Assembly: GCF_018873765.1 (NCBI RefSeq) | Contig: NC_057916.1 | Location: 25,281,001-25,345,000 of the forward strand | DNA length: 64,000 nucleotides | Direction: 5' to 3' | Source of the DNA: Telopea speciosissima | Lineage: Eukaryota > Streptophyta > Magnoliopsida > Proteales > Proteaceae | Part shown: positions 39,007-50,285 of the stretch, in pieces | How the letters are laid out: every line of letters starts with the position of its first letter | How positions within the stretch are numbered: the stretch's first letter is position 1 | Notes under the pieces: model-generated | Database searches by the model: none | Told to the model about the DNA's origin: nothing | What the model saw: the letters and a program-made list of their open reading frames with translations, nothing else | Program-made: the position numbers and the translations under genes

Positions 39007-41134
39007 TCTTCAAGTACACTATATAGATACTGGGAGGGGAATCATTGTTAGGCTGTGTGGTCCCTGCACTAGCATAGGGACTAATGCGCGCACGGGAACA
39101 TCTAGTATGAATGAAAATTTTCATTTCATAAGGGTGGGGCGGTCATTTCACCTTTCCTGTATCCGAGTGCTGGTTCCACGCAGCCTGGCAACATTCTTTC
39201 CCCCATATATTCTCATCCCTAAAAGAAGATGGATCACATCTTTTCTATGGGAGCATATGAGGATGTATCCCTCATTCCACACCCTCTTTGGAGGTTCCAA
39301 AAGACTGACATTCCTTCCTTTGTTAGTTACATAGATGCAATCTCTAATTTAAGCTTAAACTAAGGGTGTCAAAGTACAGTCCTAACCGGCTGATTGGTTC
39401 AACTTGGATCGTATCAAATCGAACTCTTAGCTGTTTGATTTTGGATTGGCATTTTATTGAACAAGTAGAAACCGAAATCAAACTGCACTGACCAAATGTT
39501 TCGATCGAAACCGGTATAAAATCAAGACTGGATTATTGTAACCCGATAAGAAAATGGGAAAAATAACTCAGAGTTTTCCCATTGATTTCCTAATGTATAC
39601 ATATAAACCGAAATTGGAACAAACCAAACCCAATAGTAGTCAATTCATAAACCGATAAAAAACCGGACTGAAACCAAAATCGAATGAGCGGAATTCCCTT
39701 AATGGTTTAGTTTTAGATTGGCCTAATAACATACCAAAACCGATTCAGCCCGAATAAAATCAGATCAAACCGGCCGATTGATCTGGTGATTACAATATTC
39801 ACTCATTCATTCTTTGACCTTCATCATAGCTCATCAAGGGTGTATAATATCTTTGCAAGTTCCACTTTCATCAGGACAAAAGCAAGATCTTGTGAATAAA
39901 TTTAGGCGTGGAATTTAAACAGAAACAGGAGTGGAAATGGGAGAGGGAGAAGCTGCTAGAAGTTGACATTTTCTTATTTTAAAATTGGAAAACATCTGTC
40001 CTAACCAAAGTTGGTGAAAAGAAATAATGATCTCAATTTTTTTTTTAAATATAATACATCTCTGAGTGCATAAAAACTGTTATTTTGGATTTGAATTAAA
40101 AAAGCATGCAAGACAATGACACCTATTAAGAATGATATAATAGTAAAATAGTTTTACAAAATTATTAAAAATATTTTTAATTGTAATTTAAAGTTTTGAA
40201 AATAAGACAACATACAATCAAAAAAAAATTACTAACTTACAATTTCTCAATTCACTGCTCTAGTTACAATGATCGGCCAATTTGACCAAAAGCTCATAGT
40301 CGATTGGATCTTTATCTCTTGCAATTCTCTGTCCGGTTTAGTTCTCCTAGTGCCCCTAAGACCCTAACAAGGGGTCATAATGACCATTCCATCTCTGCCT
40401 GGGTGGGATCCACCCCCTCTTATTATAGGCACTAGGGAATTGGACTGGACATGAAATTACAAGAGATAATTTTCTCAATTTTGATCCAAATCGTCCAATT
40501 TCGACCCATCCAATCCCAATCCCTTGAACCATGAGTATGGTATAACTTCACTATCAATGCCCATGAGTTCCCAGTGAGAGATGAATTGGAATTGGAGGAA
40601 AGAAGAGCTACTATTTTTTGTCAAACAAATCCTCTTACTCTCAAAACACCCCCACTCACACGAATCTCATGACTAAAGACATTTAGGCAATTCAGTAGGG
40701 ACTTACTTACATCACCCAGACTTCAATTTCTGTTGCAATGATGTAAGATTGTAATCCTCTTCCCCTCGTCTTCTTCTTCATAATATCTCTCTCTGGTCTC
40801 CACCCTTTAAAAAAAGAAAAATGATGATGTAACAATTGATATTAACTGATTTATAATTATGAATTTATCCCATTTGTCTCCTTCACACCTCAAAGGCTAC
40901 TTCCTGTAAGACGGCCGACCATCCCAATCCCTTATCTCATCGACTCATCTATCTAATATTTAATTTGATGCATATACACCATATTCGTATTTAGATAATA
41001 TTCTCATCAGTTCCTATCCTTTCCTTCTCTCTCTCTCTAAATATATATATATATATGGTTTTGAAGTTGAAGTGCCCAACTTGACCAAGAACTGGGAATG
41101 ACAAGTAACTCCGATTTGTGTTTGGAAATTTGGA
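39007..41134. other. Intergenic region upstream of the F-box gene
   Basis: AT-rich. At 39370-39790 the sequence is dense in aaccgaa/accgatt words (a dispersed repeat). At 40360-40450 a short block (gaccattccatctctgcctg and gtgggatccaccccctctta) belongs to the same family as pieces at 42745 and 51975. An AT repeat at 41038-41056 may serve as TATA for the F-box gene. Confidence 0.45.
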
Positions 41135-41959
41135 ATGGCTTCTTTTTCTACCTCACCACCACCGTCCGCCTCCGGTAAGGGCCGCGCCACCAGCAGCAGT
41201 AGAACCACACTGGACGCGCTCCACCCAGACCTTCTTCAGTCCCACATACTCACCCGCCTAGACGGGCCAACGCTCACCTACGTCAGCTGCGTCGATACCC
41301 AGCTCCACGCGCTCTGCACAGAGGAAAACTTATGGAGGGATATCTGTCTCTCCACGTGGCCCTCCACCGATGACCCACGTGTGCGCCAGCTCATCTCCAC
41401 CTTCCCCGACGGTTCCCGTTCTTTCTTCTCCGACTCCTTCCCTCTCCTTGTCTCCTCTTCTGCGTCTGACCTCCACCCTCCTCCGTCTCCATGTCCATCT
41501 CCTTCGTCGTCAGAGCTGATGATCTCCGCCGTCGATATCCACTACAGGGACGAGCTCATCTTCTCCAAAGTCCAAGAGACCGAGACCCAGAGCAGGTGGT
41601 TCCGCTGCTCGCCTTTCCGGGTTGACCTTCTCGATATAAAGGACGTGGTTCCTACACCCATACGCGCCTCCGCGGCAGACACGTGCCGGGACATCTCCGA
41701 CGGTCTCACCCTCAGCTGGATCGACATCGATCCCACGGGACGTCGAGCCGCGAACCTCTCCAGCTGGAGACCCGTTTCGGTGCAGCGTCACTGGTTGTCA
41801 GGGGAGATACAGGCGAGGTTCGCGACGATACTAGCCGCTGATTCGGGATCGACAGAGTTCGTACAGTGCGGTGTGGTGGTGATTTGCGGAGCTTGCGAAG
41901 GAGGGGAGACGATGCAGGTGAGGGAGATATACTTGCAGGTGGAGGACAGGATAGAATGA
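41135..41959 (+). CDS. F-box protein, At2g27310/CFB-like, C-terminus cut by frameshift
   Basis: A single-exon gene. After a Ser-rich N-terminus the F-box spans roughly residues 28-75 (LHPDLLQSHILTRLDGPTL, CVDTQLHALCTEENLWRDIC). F-box proteins bind SKP1 and bring substrates to SCF ubiquitin ligases. The rest follows the small plant group that includes Arabidopsis At2g27310 and the cytokinin-induced CFB: FPDGSRSFFSDSFPLL, ELIFSKVQETE, LSWIDIDPTGRRAANLSSWR and FVQCGVVVICG. Members of this group end in a transmembrane helix. Here the frame stops at 41957-41959, and the helix is found just downstream in another frame (41960-42192). The ATG at 41135 follows a TA-rich TATA-like region at 41038-41056. 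Strong C-rich coding bias supports a real gene. Confidence 0.88.
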   Translation: MASFSTSPPPSASGKGRATSSSRTTLDALHPDLLQSHILTRLDGPTLTYVSCVDTQLHALCTEENLWRDICLSTWPSTDDPRVRQLISTFPDGSRSFFSDSFPLLVSSSASDLHPPPSPCPSPSSSELMISAVDIHYRDELIFSKVQETETQSRWFRCSPFRVDLLDIKDVVPTPIRASAADTCRDISDGLTLSWIDIDPTGRRAANLSSWRPVSVQRHWLSGEIQARFATILAADSGSTEFVQCGVVVICGACEGGETMQVREIYLQVEDRIE

Positions 41960-42192
41960 ATTTGAATGGGATGGAAAGTATGGGAATTCTGTGGAAGGCG
42001 ACGAGGGAAAAGGGAGGGAAGCGGAGGAAGAGGAGGATAGAGGAGGGGAAGAAGAGGTACGAAGAGTATCTGAGACTGAAGGCGGAGAGGAAAGAGAGGA
42101 TGTTGAAAAGGGAAGGGACGTTAGACACCATCTGCATAGCTTTTGGGTTCTCCATCGTTGCAGCCTTTTGGGCACTCCTCCTCTTCCGGTAG
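41960..42192 (+). pseudogene. Out-of-frame C-terminal tail of the F-box gene (basic region and transmembrane helix)
   Basis: In the frame that overlaps the end of the F-box frame the sequence reads NLNGMESMGILWKA, then a highly basic stretch (GGKRRKRRIEEGKKRYEEYL). It ends with a hydrophobic helix (TICIAFGFSIVAAFWALLLF) and a stop at 42190-42192. This is the expected C-terminus of the group. One missing base near 41945-41955 would account for the break. The indel may be real or a sequence error. Confidence 0.75.
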
Positions 42193-43700
42193 AAAATCTT
42201 TCTTCCTTCCTTCCTTCCTTCCCCCCACTTCATTTTGCAAAAGGTTTTTGAATTTTTGTTGTATACTTCTTAATTAGAGAAAAATAGATATGGAATATCA
42301 AACAGAGGAAAGAAAAAAGTAGAAGGAAATTAAATTCGATTCTTTTTTATCAATATATGAACATAATCGACATCCTCTACTTCCGTCTACTCCTACTTTG
42401 GTGGTGTGCGCGTCCTACCCACAACAAGACAGGGAAAGATCGCTTTACCCCTCTTAGACAAGGTGTTTGAGCAGGAGTAAGGCAATCTTTGCGCATCCCG
42501 TTGTGTATAGAACCCACACGGAAGAAGGGGCAGGCGGATGACAAATTCGATGCAATTACATAATTCATGGATTTATCGATGTATAGAAGAACATCAGGAA
42601 AATGTGGGTTTTTTTTTTTTAATCATTCTCCCTTCACTAAATTATCTAACATGTTGGATACCTCTACGCATACTCTTATTGGCCCGTGAATCGTTATTCC
42701 CTCCAATTCGCTGCCCCCTCCAATTCTTCACATGGGGGTTAAAATGATCACCCTACCCTCTGCCCGAAAACACTGTCCAAGATGGGATCCACTCCCCCTA
42801 TTAGAGAAATTGAAGGAATTGGAGATGCCCACGACTTGGAGATGATAATTATTCGTTGGCCCGCGGTGGTGCAAGGGTCACGCAGCTTGGGAGTGACCCT
42901 CCCAACAACAAAATAGGCAAGCCTGAACAAAGGACTTAAAAGGGCTCCTATTTAAATGATTTGCGGATAGAAGCCTAAAAAGTTATCTATGGAATGGTTG
43001 ATGTGGTTATTCCAACTGTTAAATTTTATCAAATATCCTCGCAGGTATGTCATGTGCAATTCTAATATTTCTGAGCTGTCCCACGCACCCTCTTCAAAAT
43101 TTGTTTTGCCACTTGGTTCTGTAAAATGTTAACATGTGGGCAACTGGCATCCATCTGTCCATAAAATTATGACCCATTATGATCTACCATGTGGAATAAC
43201 CCGGGCCAAACTGCCTAAAGAATCCGCTAAACTTGCCCGCTTTCAAGTTACAGTCCTCCAGCTTAGACTGCATTCGATTCATTTCTGCGTCCTCATGTCG
43301 ATGGATTATGGGCTTCGCTTCTTGGAGACATTGATATAGGAAGCAATTTCCCAAGGAGAATCTCTTACCTATGGGTTTGGGTGTCCTGAGATGGGTATTA
43401 GGAACAGTGAGAAGGGTATTATCAACTTTATATAATAGAAGGACAGTGTAATAATGACTTTAAATGGGTACGTGAACCCTACACTGCCATGAACACCCAA
43501 CATTTTAAAAATTGGGATCATCCAGCCAATCACTGAACAGAAACTAGAGTTAGAATAGTACTATACTGAATCTGAAAAATTGGACCAGTTCCAGCCGTCT
43601 AATCCCGATCTTTAAAACCTTTTGTGAACCTCTTGTACCTTAGTATTATTATCTGAAAGAAATCATGAAAGGGCTATTTCGCTTAAAAACCCAATATAAT
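42193..43700. other. Intergenic, 3' of the F-box gene
   Basis: Starts with a CTTC microsatellite at about 42204-42223. The block around 42725-42800 (aaaatgatcaccctaccctc, ccaagatgggatccactccc) is a copy of the dispersed core also seen at 40380 and 51975. No gene is supported. Confidence 0.45.
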
Positions 43701-43704
43701 GTGT

Positions 43705-43855
43705 GAACAAGTGTCTAGCACACTTGGTCTAGACACTTGGTAGCTTGTGGTGAGTAAAATTCCATTGTTCTCAGGTCTTCGGTTCAAGCCTCCTGGTTCA
43801 CACCATTCTTCCCGAATAGAATAGAGTAAGACCTTTAAAAAAAAGGGGTAAAATT
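43705..43855 (+). mobile_element. tRNA-derived SINE candidate
   Basis: A-box-like tggtctagacacttggtagc and, about 50 bases on, the B-box-like ggttcaagcctcctggttc suggest an internal RNA polymerase III promoter. The element ends in an A-rich stretch near 43835-43855. The family and target duplication are not determined. Confidence 0.45.
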
Positions 43856-44858
43856 TTTCTGCAGTAAATGCAGTCAGATTGTGCCAAGCCGAAATGACAT
43901 AAAGGCTGGAAGATCTAGTCCACTGTAAGAAACCAAGGGAAAGATCTATATATGCATGTTGGGTATTCGGTTGACAGAATTTCAATCACATCAAACTTCA
44001 AACCTATAATGGACCACCAACCTGAATGAATATATCCTTCGAGTGACGCATTTAAACCAAGAATTTTAAAACTTGCCCAAAGTCCCTCCACACAAAATTA
44101 ACTTCCCAGACATCTGAGAATGTGGCATTCACGTACACAGCTTCCTTAAATACTGGTAACAAGATGAACTCATTGATCACCAAAAGAAAAAGGGTAAGTA
44201 TTCTTTGGCAATGAAAATAATAGTAATTGAAAGGATCACATTATCACAACATAAAAATAAGACTTCAAAGAATGCCTGCTAAAACATGTATAAAAGAACT
44301 AATGAGGATTGGGTTTTGAAACCTATGGTGATGAAAGCAGTGTACCGCATAGAGTAACATCACGATTCCAGATTAGTGATAGCGCATAGCAACCTTACAT
44401 CAAGTACCTAAGTTTCCTTGAATCTTTCTCATACAAAAGGTCAGAAAAATGATTCTTGGTTCAGTGTATCAGTTGAGGAAAATAAAAAGAAAGAAAAACA
44501 ATTTCCTGCCAACCAGTGACATACAGGATTTCCAGCTTGTAAAATTCTCATCATCATATAGAGGCCATGCAGGAAACCCATCTCATGGAATTTCTTGCCC
44601 TTGACCACATACTCGTCGCACTAGTGACTTCTCATCTTCAGAATTACCTTCTGAAATATTGTCTTCCATAACTGATAAGAGGGGGAAAAAGAAAGAAACC
44701 AAAGTTTTTAGAGAAACATGTCATATCGCGCTCGATTAGTAAAAGAGTAATAGAGGTTCAACACTTCAAAACTGAGAATTTTGGGACTGGTTATGTGAGA
44801 GATAGCCGCCAGAAGCCTGCATCACTAGAGCATCAGAGAAGTAACATTCCTTCCAATA
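43856..44858. other. Intergenic and 3' flank of the LRR gene
   Basis: AT-rich. I see no gene. The part next to 44858 is probably the 3' UTR of the minus-strand LRR gene. Confidence 0.4.
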
Positions 44859-47800
44859 TTATGCATCCCATGCTGATGGCCCACCCATTCCAACTTCAGT
44901 GGCAGGTGACAACAATTGCATTGCAGAACGACCCACACCTAGGCACTTTCCTGATTTCTTCCTCTTAGGAGGGAATTTTGCTAAACCATCAAGATATTTG
45001 ACATCTTGAATGTATTTATTTTTCTTGCCATCACCATCCATAAGATTCTCAGCACTACCAGAGACAATAAGCTCCATGAATGGAGTTTCACCATCATCTA
45101 TCACATCAAGATCACTCTTTTCTGCTTTTGATTTTCTCTTGCTACTGCCTGAAACAATTTTCTCCTCCTTTGTTGTCAGCCTCTTCAGCTTTCCTACTTT
45201 CCCCACGTCTATCATGTCAATTTTATTCTTTTCTATCTTTGATTTTCTTTTTACTTGATTATCAAATGTAATGTCATCCTTGCTACTGCCAGAGACATCT
45301 TTATTCTCCTTTTTTTTCAGCCTTTTCTGTATTACATCCGTCTCCACATCAAGATCCCTACCACCACCAAAAGGACCATCTTTACTATGACTTGAGATAC
45401 TTTTGTGGGAGATGTTCTTATTTTCCCTAGGGTTTTCTCTCTTCTCCGCCTTCAGGTCTTCCAGATCAGAAGTATTATCAATATGAGATCTATGAATTTT
45501 ATGACCCTCAAGATCTTGATTGAGAGCTTTATTGCTTCTTTCTATAGGCCTGCCATTGAATATCTGCAAGTTTGGCACTAATTTTTTGACCTGCAGCAGC
45601 ATTTTCCACCAAAATAAACACTTGAGAGAGCACTGATGGGTCCAGATGGGTAATGAGAACATACAAAATTTAAGGAGAAAAATTAACCTTTTTTGCTAAC
45701 TTATCCCTTTCTGCAACTGGGTTTCCTTGCAGATTCAGATTTTTCAGGTTGCTTAAAGAAGAAAGTACCTACATTTAAGGGAATGTCCAAGGTATTTGCA
45801 AGTAAGCGGCATTTCCAAACACTTATACATCAATAAACAAATAAATTAATTAACACACCATTAAACATCAGTAAACAAATAAATTAATTAATACACCCTT
45901 AAGTTACCTGCAAGTCTGACCAGCTGATAATCGAATTGTTCCCCAAATCAAGGTTTCGGATCTTTATGTTATGAGCCATAGCAGCTGGGAGAGTCTGGGT
46001 AGATTAGAGAGAGATTAATTTTAAGGGCTCAATATTAAAATGAAGGTGGTGACGTGGTATACAACTAAAATTGATGTTCACAAAGGTCAAGAAAGTAAAA
46101 CCAACAAAGATATAATCCTAAACATCTAAGGCTCGCAGCAAAAATCATGTTCATTGTTCCACCATATCTGGGGCAAACAACAAATCAGTATTTTAGAAAT
46201 TGGGCCAAACAATTGAATTCCTTGAAGCATGAACTTTCATACAGTTGCATCAAATGTACAAACCCTTGTTTTCTGAAAATATTCGAATGGTCAATGGATC
46301 ATTATAACTGACACTTGAATTGTTTGATTTGTCATTTCAGAAGGCCTGTTTGCTGGATCATTTAACATTTTAATTGCTTATCAAAGTAACCAAATGTTCC
46401 ACTAAACCCTTGCTACTCTACCAGCATCAGGCACTGAAAACAGATGCATTGTGGATAAACACAGTACTTATTGGCAGTTGGACATCTGGACTTGAGCTGT
46501 GACCAGAAACACTTTGGCCTTGTGGTCCAGTTTAAACAAAATTGCAACAACTAATCTATCCACAGCATGACAAAAGCCAAATCGCATAAAAAAATAGAGT
46601 TTAAACGAATTCAAGTAGGGTCTACTTTTGAGAAAAGCTTGGCTTCCAGAGCAATGAGCTAAAGGGTAGAAAATATACCGTGATTCCATTGTGAGCAAGT
46701 CGGACCTCTCTCAAATCCACACATGAATTTAGGGAAGACCCAACGGTTTGAAGTTGGCAATTGGAGAGTGACAGCTGGAAAATTTTACAAGAGCTCTGAT
46801 GATATTTCCTTAAAAAAACAAAGGATTTGATTCTTAATGGGGAAGAAATCGACAGTTCTGCTCACCTTTGTGATTGATTTCAGATTGACCAAGGAGTTAC
46901 CAATTTCACAAATTGGATTTCTAGAAAGAACTGCAGAGAAATCCAAAGAGTCAAAACACATTGTTATTATGTAGGCAGTGTTAGATAATAAACTTCTACA
47001 CGACAATGGAGCACAAAAAACTCACATTGAACAAGCCATGAGCAAGTTTCTGTGTGTATAAACAGTTTCAGAGAAATATGAATAGATGCATAAGTTTGTC
47101 TATTTCAATCAGAAGTCAAAACTAGAACTAATTTAGTAATTCTATAACTTCCCTGAAAAAAACAAAAGAAAAACAACTATCCCTTTAAATGGTATGTTTT
47201 CCCCAATTTAAAACGCTAAAGCCAGTGACAAGTCATTCTACTTAACTTTGATCAGGGTGTATTCTATAATGTCACTTGATCATCATAGACATGCAACATG
47301 CACTAAACATTTTGTAATTAATTAACCATATAAAGTGGGAGGAGAGGCAGGAGACAATCAAATCATTATCATCTATTTCTTTTTTCTTTGAAAACAGTTT
47401 GAGAATGAAGACACTCATACCAAGAGTGTTCAAGTCCTTTAGTCCATCAAGCTTGCAAATGGAAGCTATGTCATTATCTGTACAAACATGAAGGATAGAA
47501 GAAACAATCAGAAAATGAAAAGAGAAACCAACATATGCTCGAAAATAAACACAATAGAAGGTTTCTTTTCCAGACTAAATTCTAGAATCCAAGTTAAATA
47601 GTATAACTTGTCAAGTTCAGTATGCAACAAGAGGAAAAGGAAAAAAAAAAAAAGGAGGGGGGGGGGGGGAGTAGGGATGAAGGAAACGGGCAGGGGAGGA
47701 CTAGTTTGAATTATGATAAATACCATTCAGAATCAGGGCTCGTAAGCTGATGAGAGACCTGACCTCATCCATTGCTTTCAACTTATTCTTGCCAGCATTT

Positions 47801-48803
47801 AAGACCTATCAACAGAGAAGAGAAAAGAGCAGTCAGAGTTGAATACTGGGATCTTTTACTTCGTCAATTCAGAATTGAACAGTAATATCCAATACTCGTT
47901 AGATCAATAGCCATAGAGGTGGTTTGGGGCAGTGTTGGAGGAACATGGTATGATTGCATTTCACTATTTCCTACTTGGGTGTAATATCTGCTCCCCCCCC
48001 CCCCCCCCCACCCCCTCCTCCTGATAAAACTCAATACTAGTAAAAGAGTAACAAATGAGAGAGAACAAAACATGATGATATATCAGCTTCAATGGCATGT
48101 AATTGATGTGGGAAACATGTAGCAACTTACCATAAGCTTAGAAAGGCCTTCAATTCCTTTCAAGCTTTGGAGCTTGTTCTGTAAGACTGACAGCCACTTT
48201 AAATTGACGCACGACCTTAAACCCTGTTCTAACGATAAAAGTGCAAAGTTACCTTGCGAACAAATCTAATGATTTAATAATGTAGTCACTGGAAATGCAC
48301 AAGCTGAACAGTTCAGCCACTAAAGTATTTGAGAAATTCATCTGATAAGATCATCGAACCAACAATACGATAGGAGGACAAGTTAGAAATTAAGGGATGG
48401 TAGGAAGCTCGAGCTCGAGCTCGAGAGAGGTATGGTATCTTACAAACTAGAAAGTGCTATGGAGTGGGGAAGAACAGTACCTCAAGAGATGAAAGATTAT
48501 TGAAACCTAAGTCGAGTCTCTCCAAGCTCTTGAAGTCGTTCAAACAAGAAACCTGCATGACACACAATAATAGGAGGCATTAGGGATTCAAACAATCGCC
48601 TAATGAACTCATAAACTCTAAACGAAGAAAGGCAATTGTTTATGCTGAAGAGTCAAAACTCGACCACAGTGACGAGAGAGCGAGAAAGAGCTCAGAATAT
48701 GTACATCAGAGAGAGCTTTGTGATGAAGGAGAAGAACAGCAACAGAGTTAGGGTCGCCGCTCTGCTTCTCCTGTAAGATCTGCTTGGTGGTTAAACGATT
48801 CAT
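44859..48803 (-). CDS. SDS22-type leucine-rich-repeat protein (At5g22320-like), ten exons
   Basis: Coding exons on the minus strand: 48803-48705, 48552-48481, 48223-48131, 47805-47724, 47477-47421, 46930-46866, 46774-46679, 45994-45908, 45768-45688, 45590-44859. All introns are GT-AG and phases match, giving 487 residues. Residues 1-33 begin MNRLTTKQILQEKQSGDPNS. Residues ~34-245 form about nine SDS22-like repeats of about 22 residues (LERLDLGFNNLSSLEGL, NLKWLSVLQNKLQSL, LTVLN-type VLNAGKNKLKAM, LRALILNDNDI, NLKNLNLQGNPV), followed by a cap (LVPNLQIFNGRPI). The C-terminal ~240 residues are Lys/Ser/Asp-rich, probably disordered, with repeated SGSS-KRKSK units and the end GGPSAWDA. Such LRR domains bind proteins; no precise role is established here. 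The gene is convergent with the F-box gene. Confidence 0.93.
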
Positions 48804-49072
48804 GGTTTCCTCGACTTCGCCTTTCCTTTAGAACCCTTGTTTGACCAAAAGCAGATTTTGATAATGGTGAAAAGGGTTAAAGAAGCTCCAACAGGGACTT
48901 GCAGACAATCAAGTAAGACTTCAGACCGAGAGGAAAGTGGGAGATAATAGAGAGATGATCTCTATTAGTTCATAACCTACTTCATATCGATTAAGGATGA
49001 ACCCCGAGGCCATCCAACGATGTTCGTTTGGTTGATAAGAAGGTTTTATGTTCGATCCAATGGTTTTCAAAT
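48804..49072. other. Upstream region of the LRR gene, ending in the Pack-MULE-like target site
   Basis: A short 5' flank on the minus strand that should contain the promoter. 49059-49072 (aatggttttcaaat) is repeated on the other side of the Pack-MULE-like element. Confidence 0.5.
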
Positions 49073-50271
49073 GTTTATAAAAAAAAAAAAGGGTTATTTC
49101 CAAATAATCCCCTGAAAATGGCCAAATTTACAGTTGCCCCCTGAACTTTTACTAATTCCACATGCACCCCTTCTTTCCAAACTAAGCACCACTATAGTCC
49201 CTGCCGTTAGACAGAGACGTTATGTTATAACGAATCCAGTTTTTGAACTTCGATGGACCATTCTACCCCTGGATAGGGTAAAATGACCAAAATGACCTTA
49301 CTTGGAAAAAAAAAAAAAAAAAAAAAAAACCCCTGCAACTCATCTTCCCCAAATCGTTTAGGGTTTGGGGAAGATGAGTTCTTGAATCGTTTTGCTTATT
49401 AATTACAGAGGATGGACATATTCAATTACAGAGATTCTCTACAATACTATTGATGCAAGTAGTGGATTCTATAGATACCCAATGACCAAATAATCAACCG
49501 AATCATCGGGTTTGTAGAGATTCAAACGAATCGCAGCAAATTGGATGGTGGCATCTGTTGCAAGAACAAAACCGCATAATCGAAAGAAATATTCAGAAGC
49601 TTACGAAGATCTGCTTCTGCCTTTTTGATTATGGAAAGAAATTCTTTACCTTTGTGGTTCATCTCCATGATGCTCATGCCGGAATTTTGCCAATTGTAGA
49701 ACTCTAATTCCGCCTTCTTCAAGACATTCGCAGGAAGAATTGCAGGACCAACGGCGAAGTTGATAATACGCTCTTGAGATTGGGCTTTTTGAGATGTGGT
49801 TGAGCGATCTTGAACTTGGATGGTGCAGGTGATTGAGAGAGGCTTATTTGTGCGCATTGAGGTGGCAAAGTGGCCATTGTTGGAAGGAAAAGTGGTGATG
49901 AGGTTATAGGATTTTAAAAAACTAGATTTGGAAGAACGGTTAGGGTTTTGGACAAGAAAGGCGGTTAGGGTTCTGATTCAAGAACTCATCTTCCCCAAAC
50001 CCTAAACGATTTGGGGAAGATGAGTTGCAGGTTTTTTTTTTTTTTTTTCTTCAGGTAAGGTCATTTTGGTCATTTTACCCTATCTAGGGGCAGAATGGTC
50101 CATCGAAGCTCAAAAACTGGGATCCGTTATAACATAATATCTCTGTCTAATGACAGGGACTATAGTGGTACTTAGTTTGGAAAGCAGGGGTGCACATGGA
50201 ATTAGTGAAAGTTTAGGGGGGCAATTGTAAGTTTGGCCATTTTTAGGGGGCATTTGAAAATAACCCAAAAA
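49073..50271. mobile_element. Pack-MULE-like element with ~300-bp inverted termini and a captured gene piece
   Basis: The left arm, from about 49090 (gggttatttccaaataatcc) to 49391, is matched in reverse complement by 49977-50269 (…catttgaaaataaccc). This match includes the inner part catcttccccaaatcgttta. Flanks carry the same word aatggttttcaaat at 49059-49072 and 50272-50285. Part of this is the likely 9-11 bp target duplication of a Mutator-like element. The inside (49392-49976) holds a fragment of a host gene and no transposase. Confidence 0.85.
49450..49945 (-). pseudogene. Captured fragment of plastid phosphoserine aminotransferase
   Basis: On the minus strand the frame reads a Ser/Thr-rich plastid-transit-like leader ([12 protein letters not shown]), then [40 protein letters not shown] and YAVLFLQ. 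These match the N-terminal part of the PLP enzyme of the phosphorylated serine pathway (PSAT/SerC). After a frameshift near 49560 it continues with [20 protein letters not shown] and ends in a stop near 49460. About one quarter of the enzyme is present and the catalytic Lys region is absent, so it cannot be functional. Confidence 0.85.
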
Positions 50272-50285
50272 AATGGTTTTCAAAT

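Noticed and set aside
41510..42233. Long minus-strand open frames opposite the F-box gene
   Set aside because: They are antisense shadows of a C-rich coding strand. The plus-strand product is a recognised family member.
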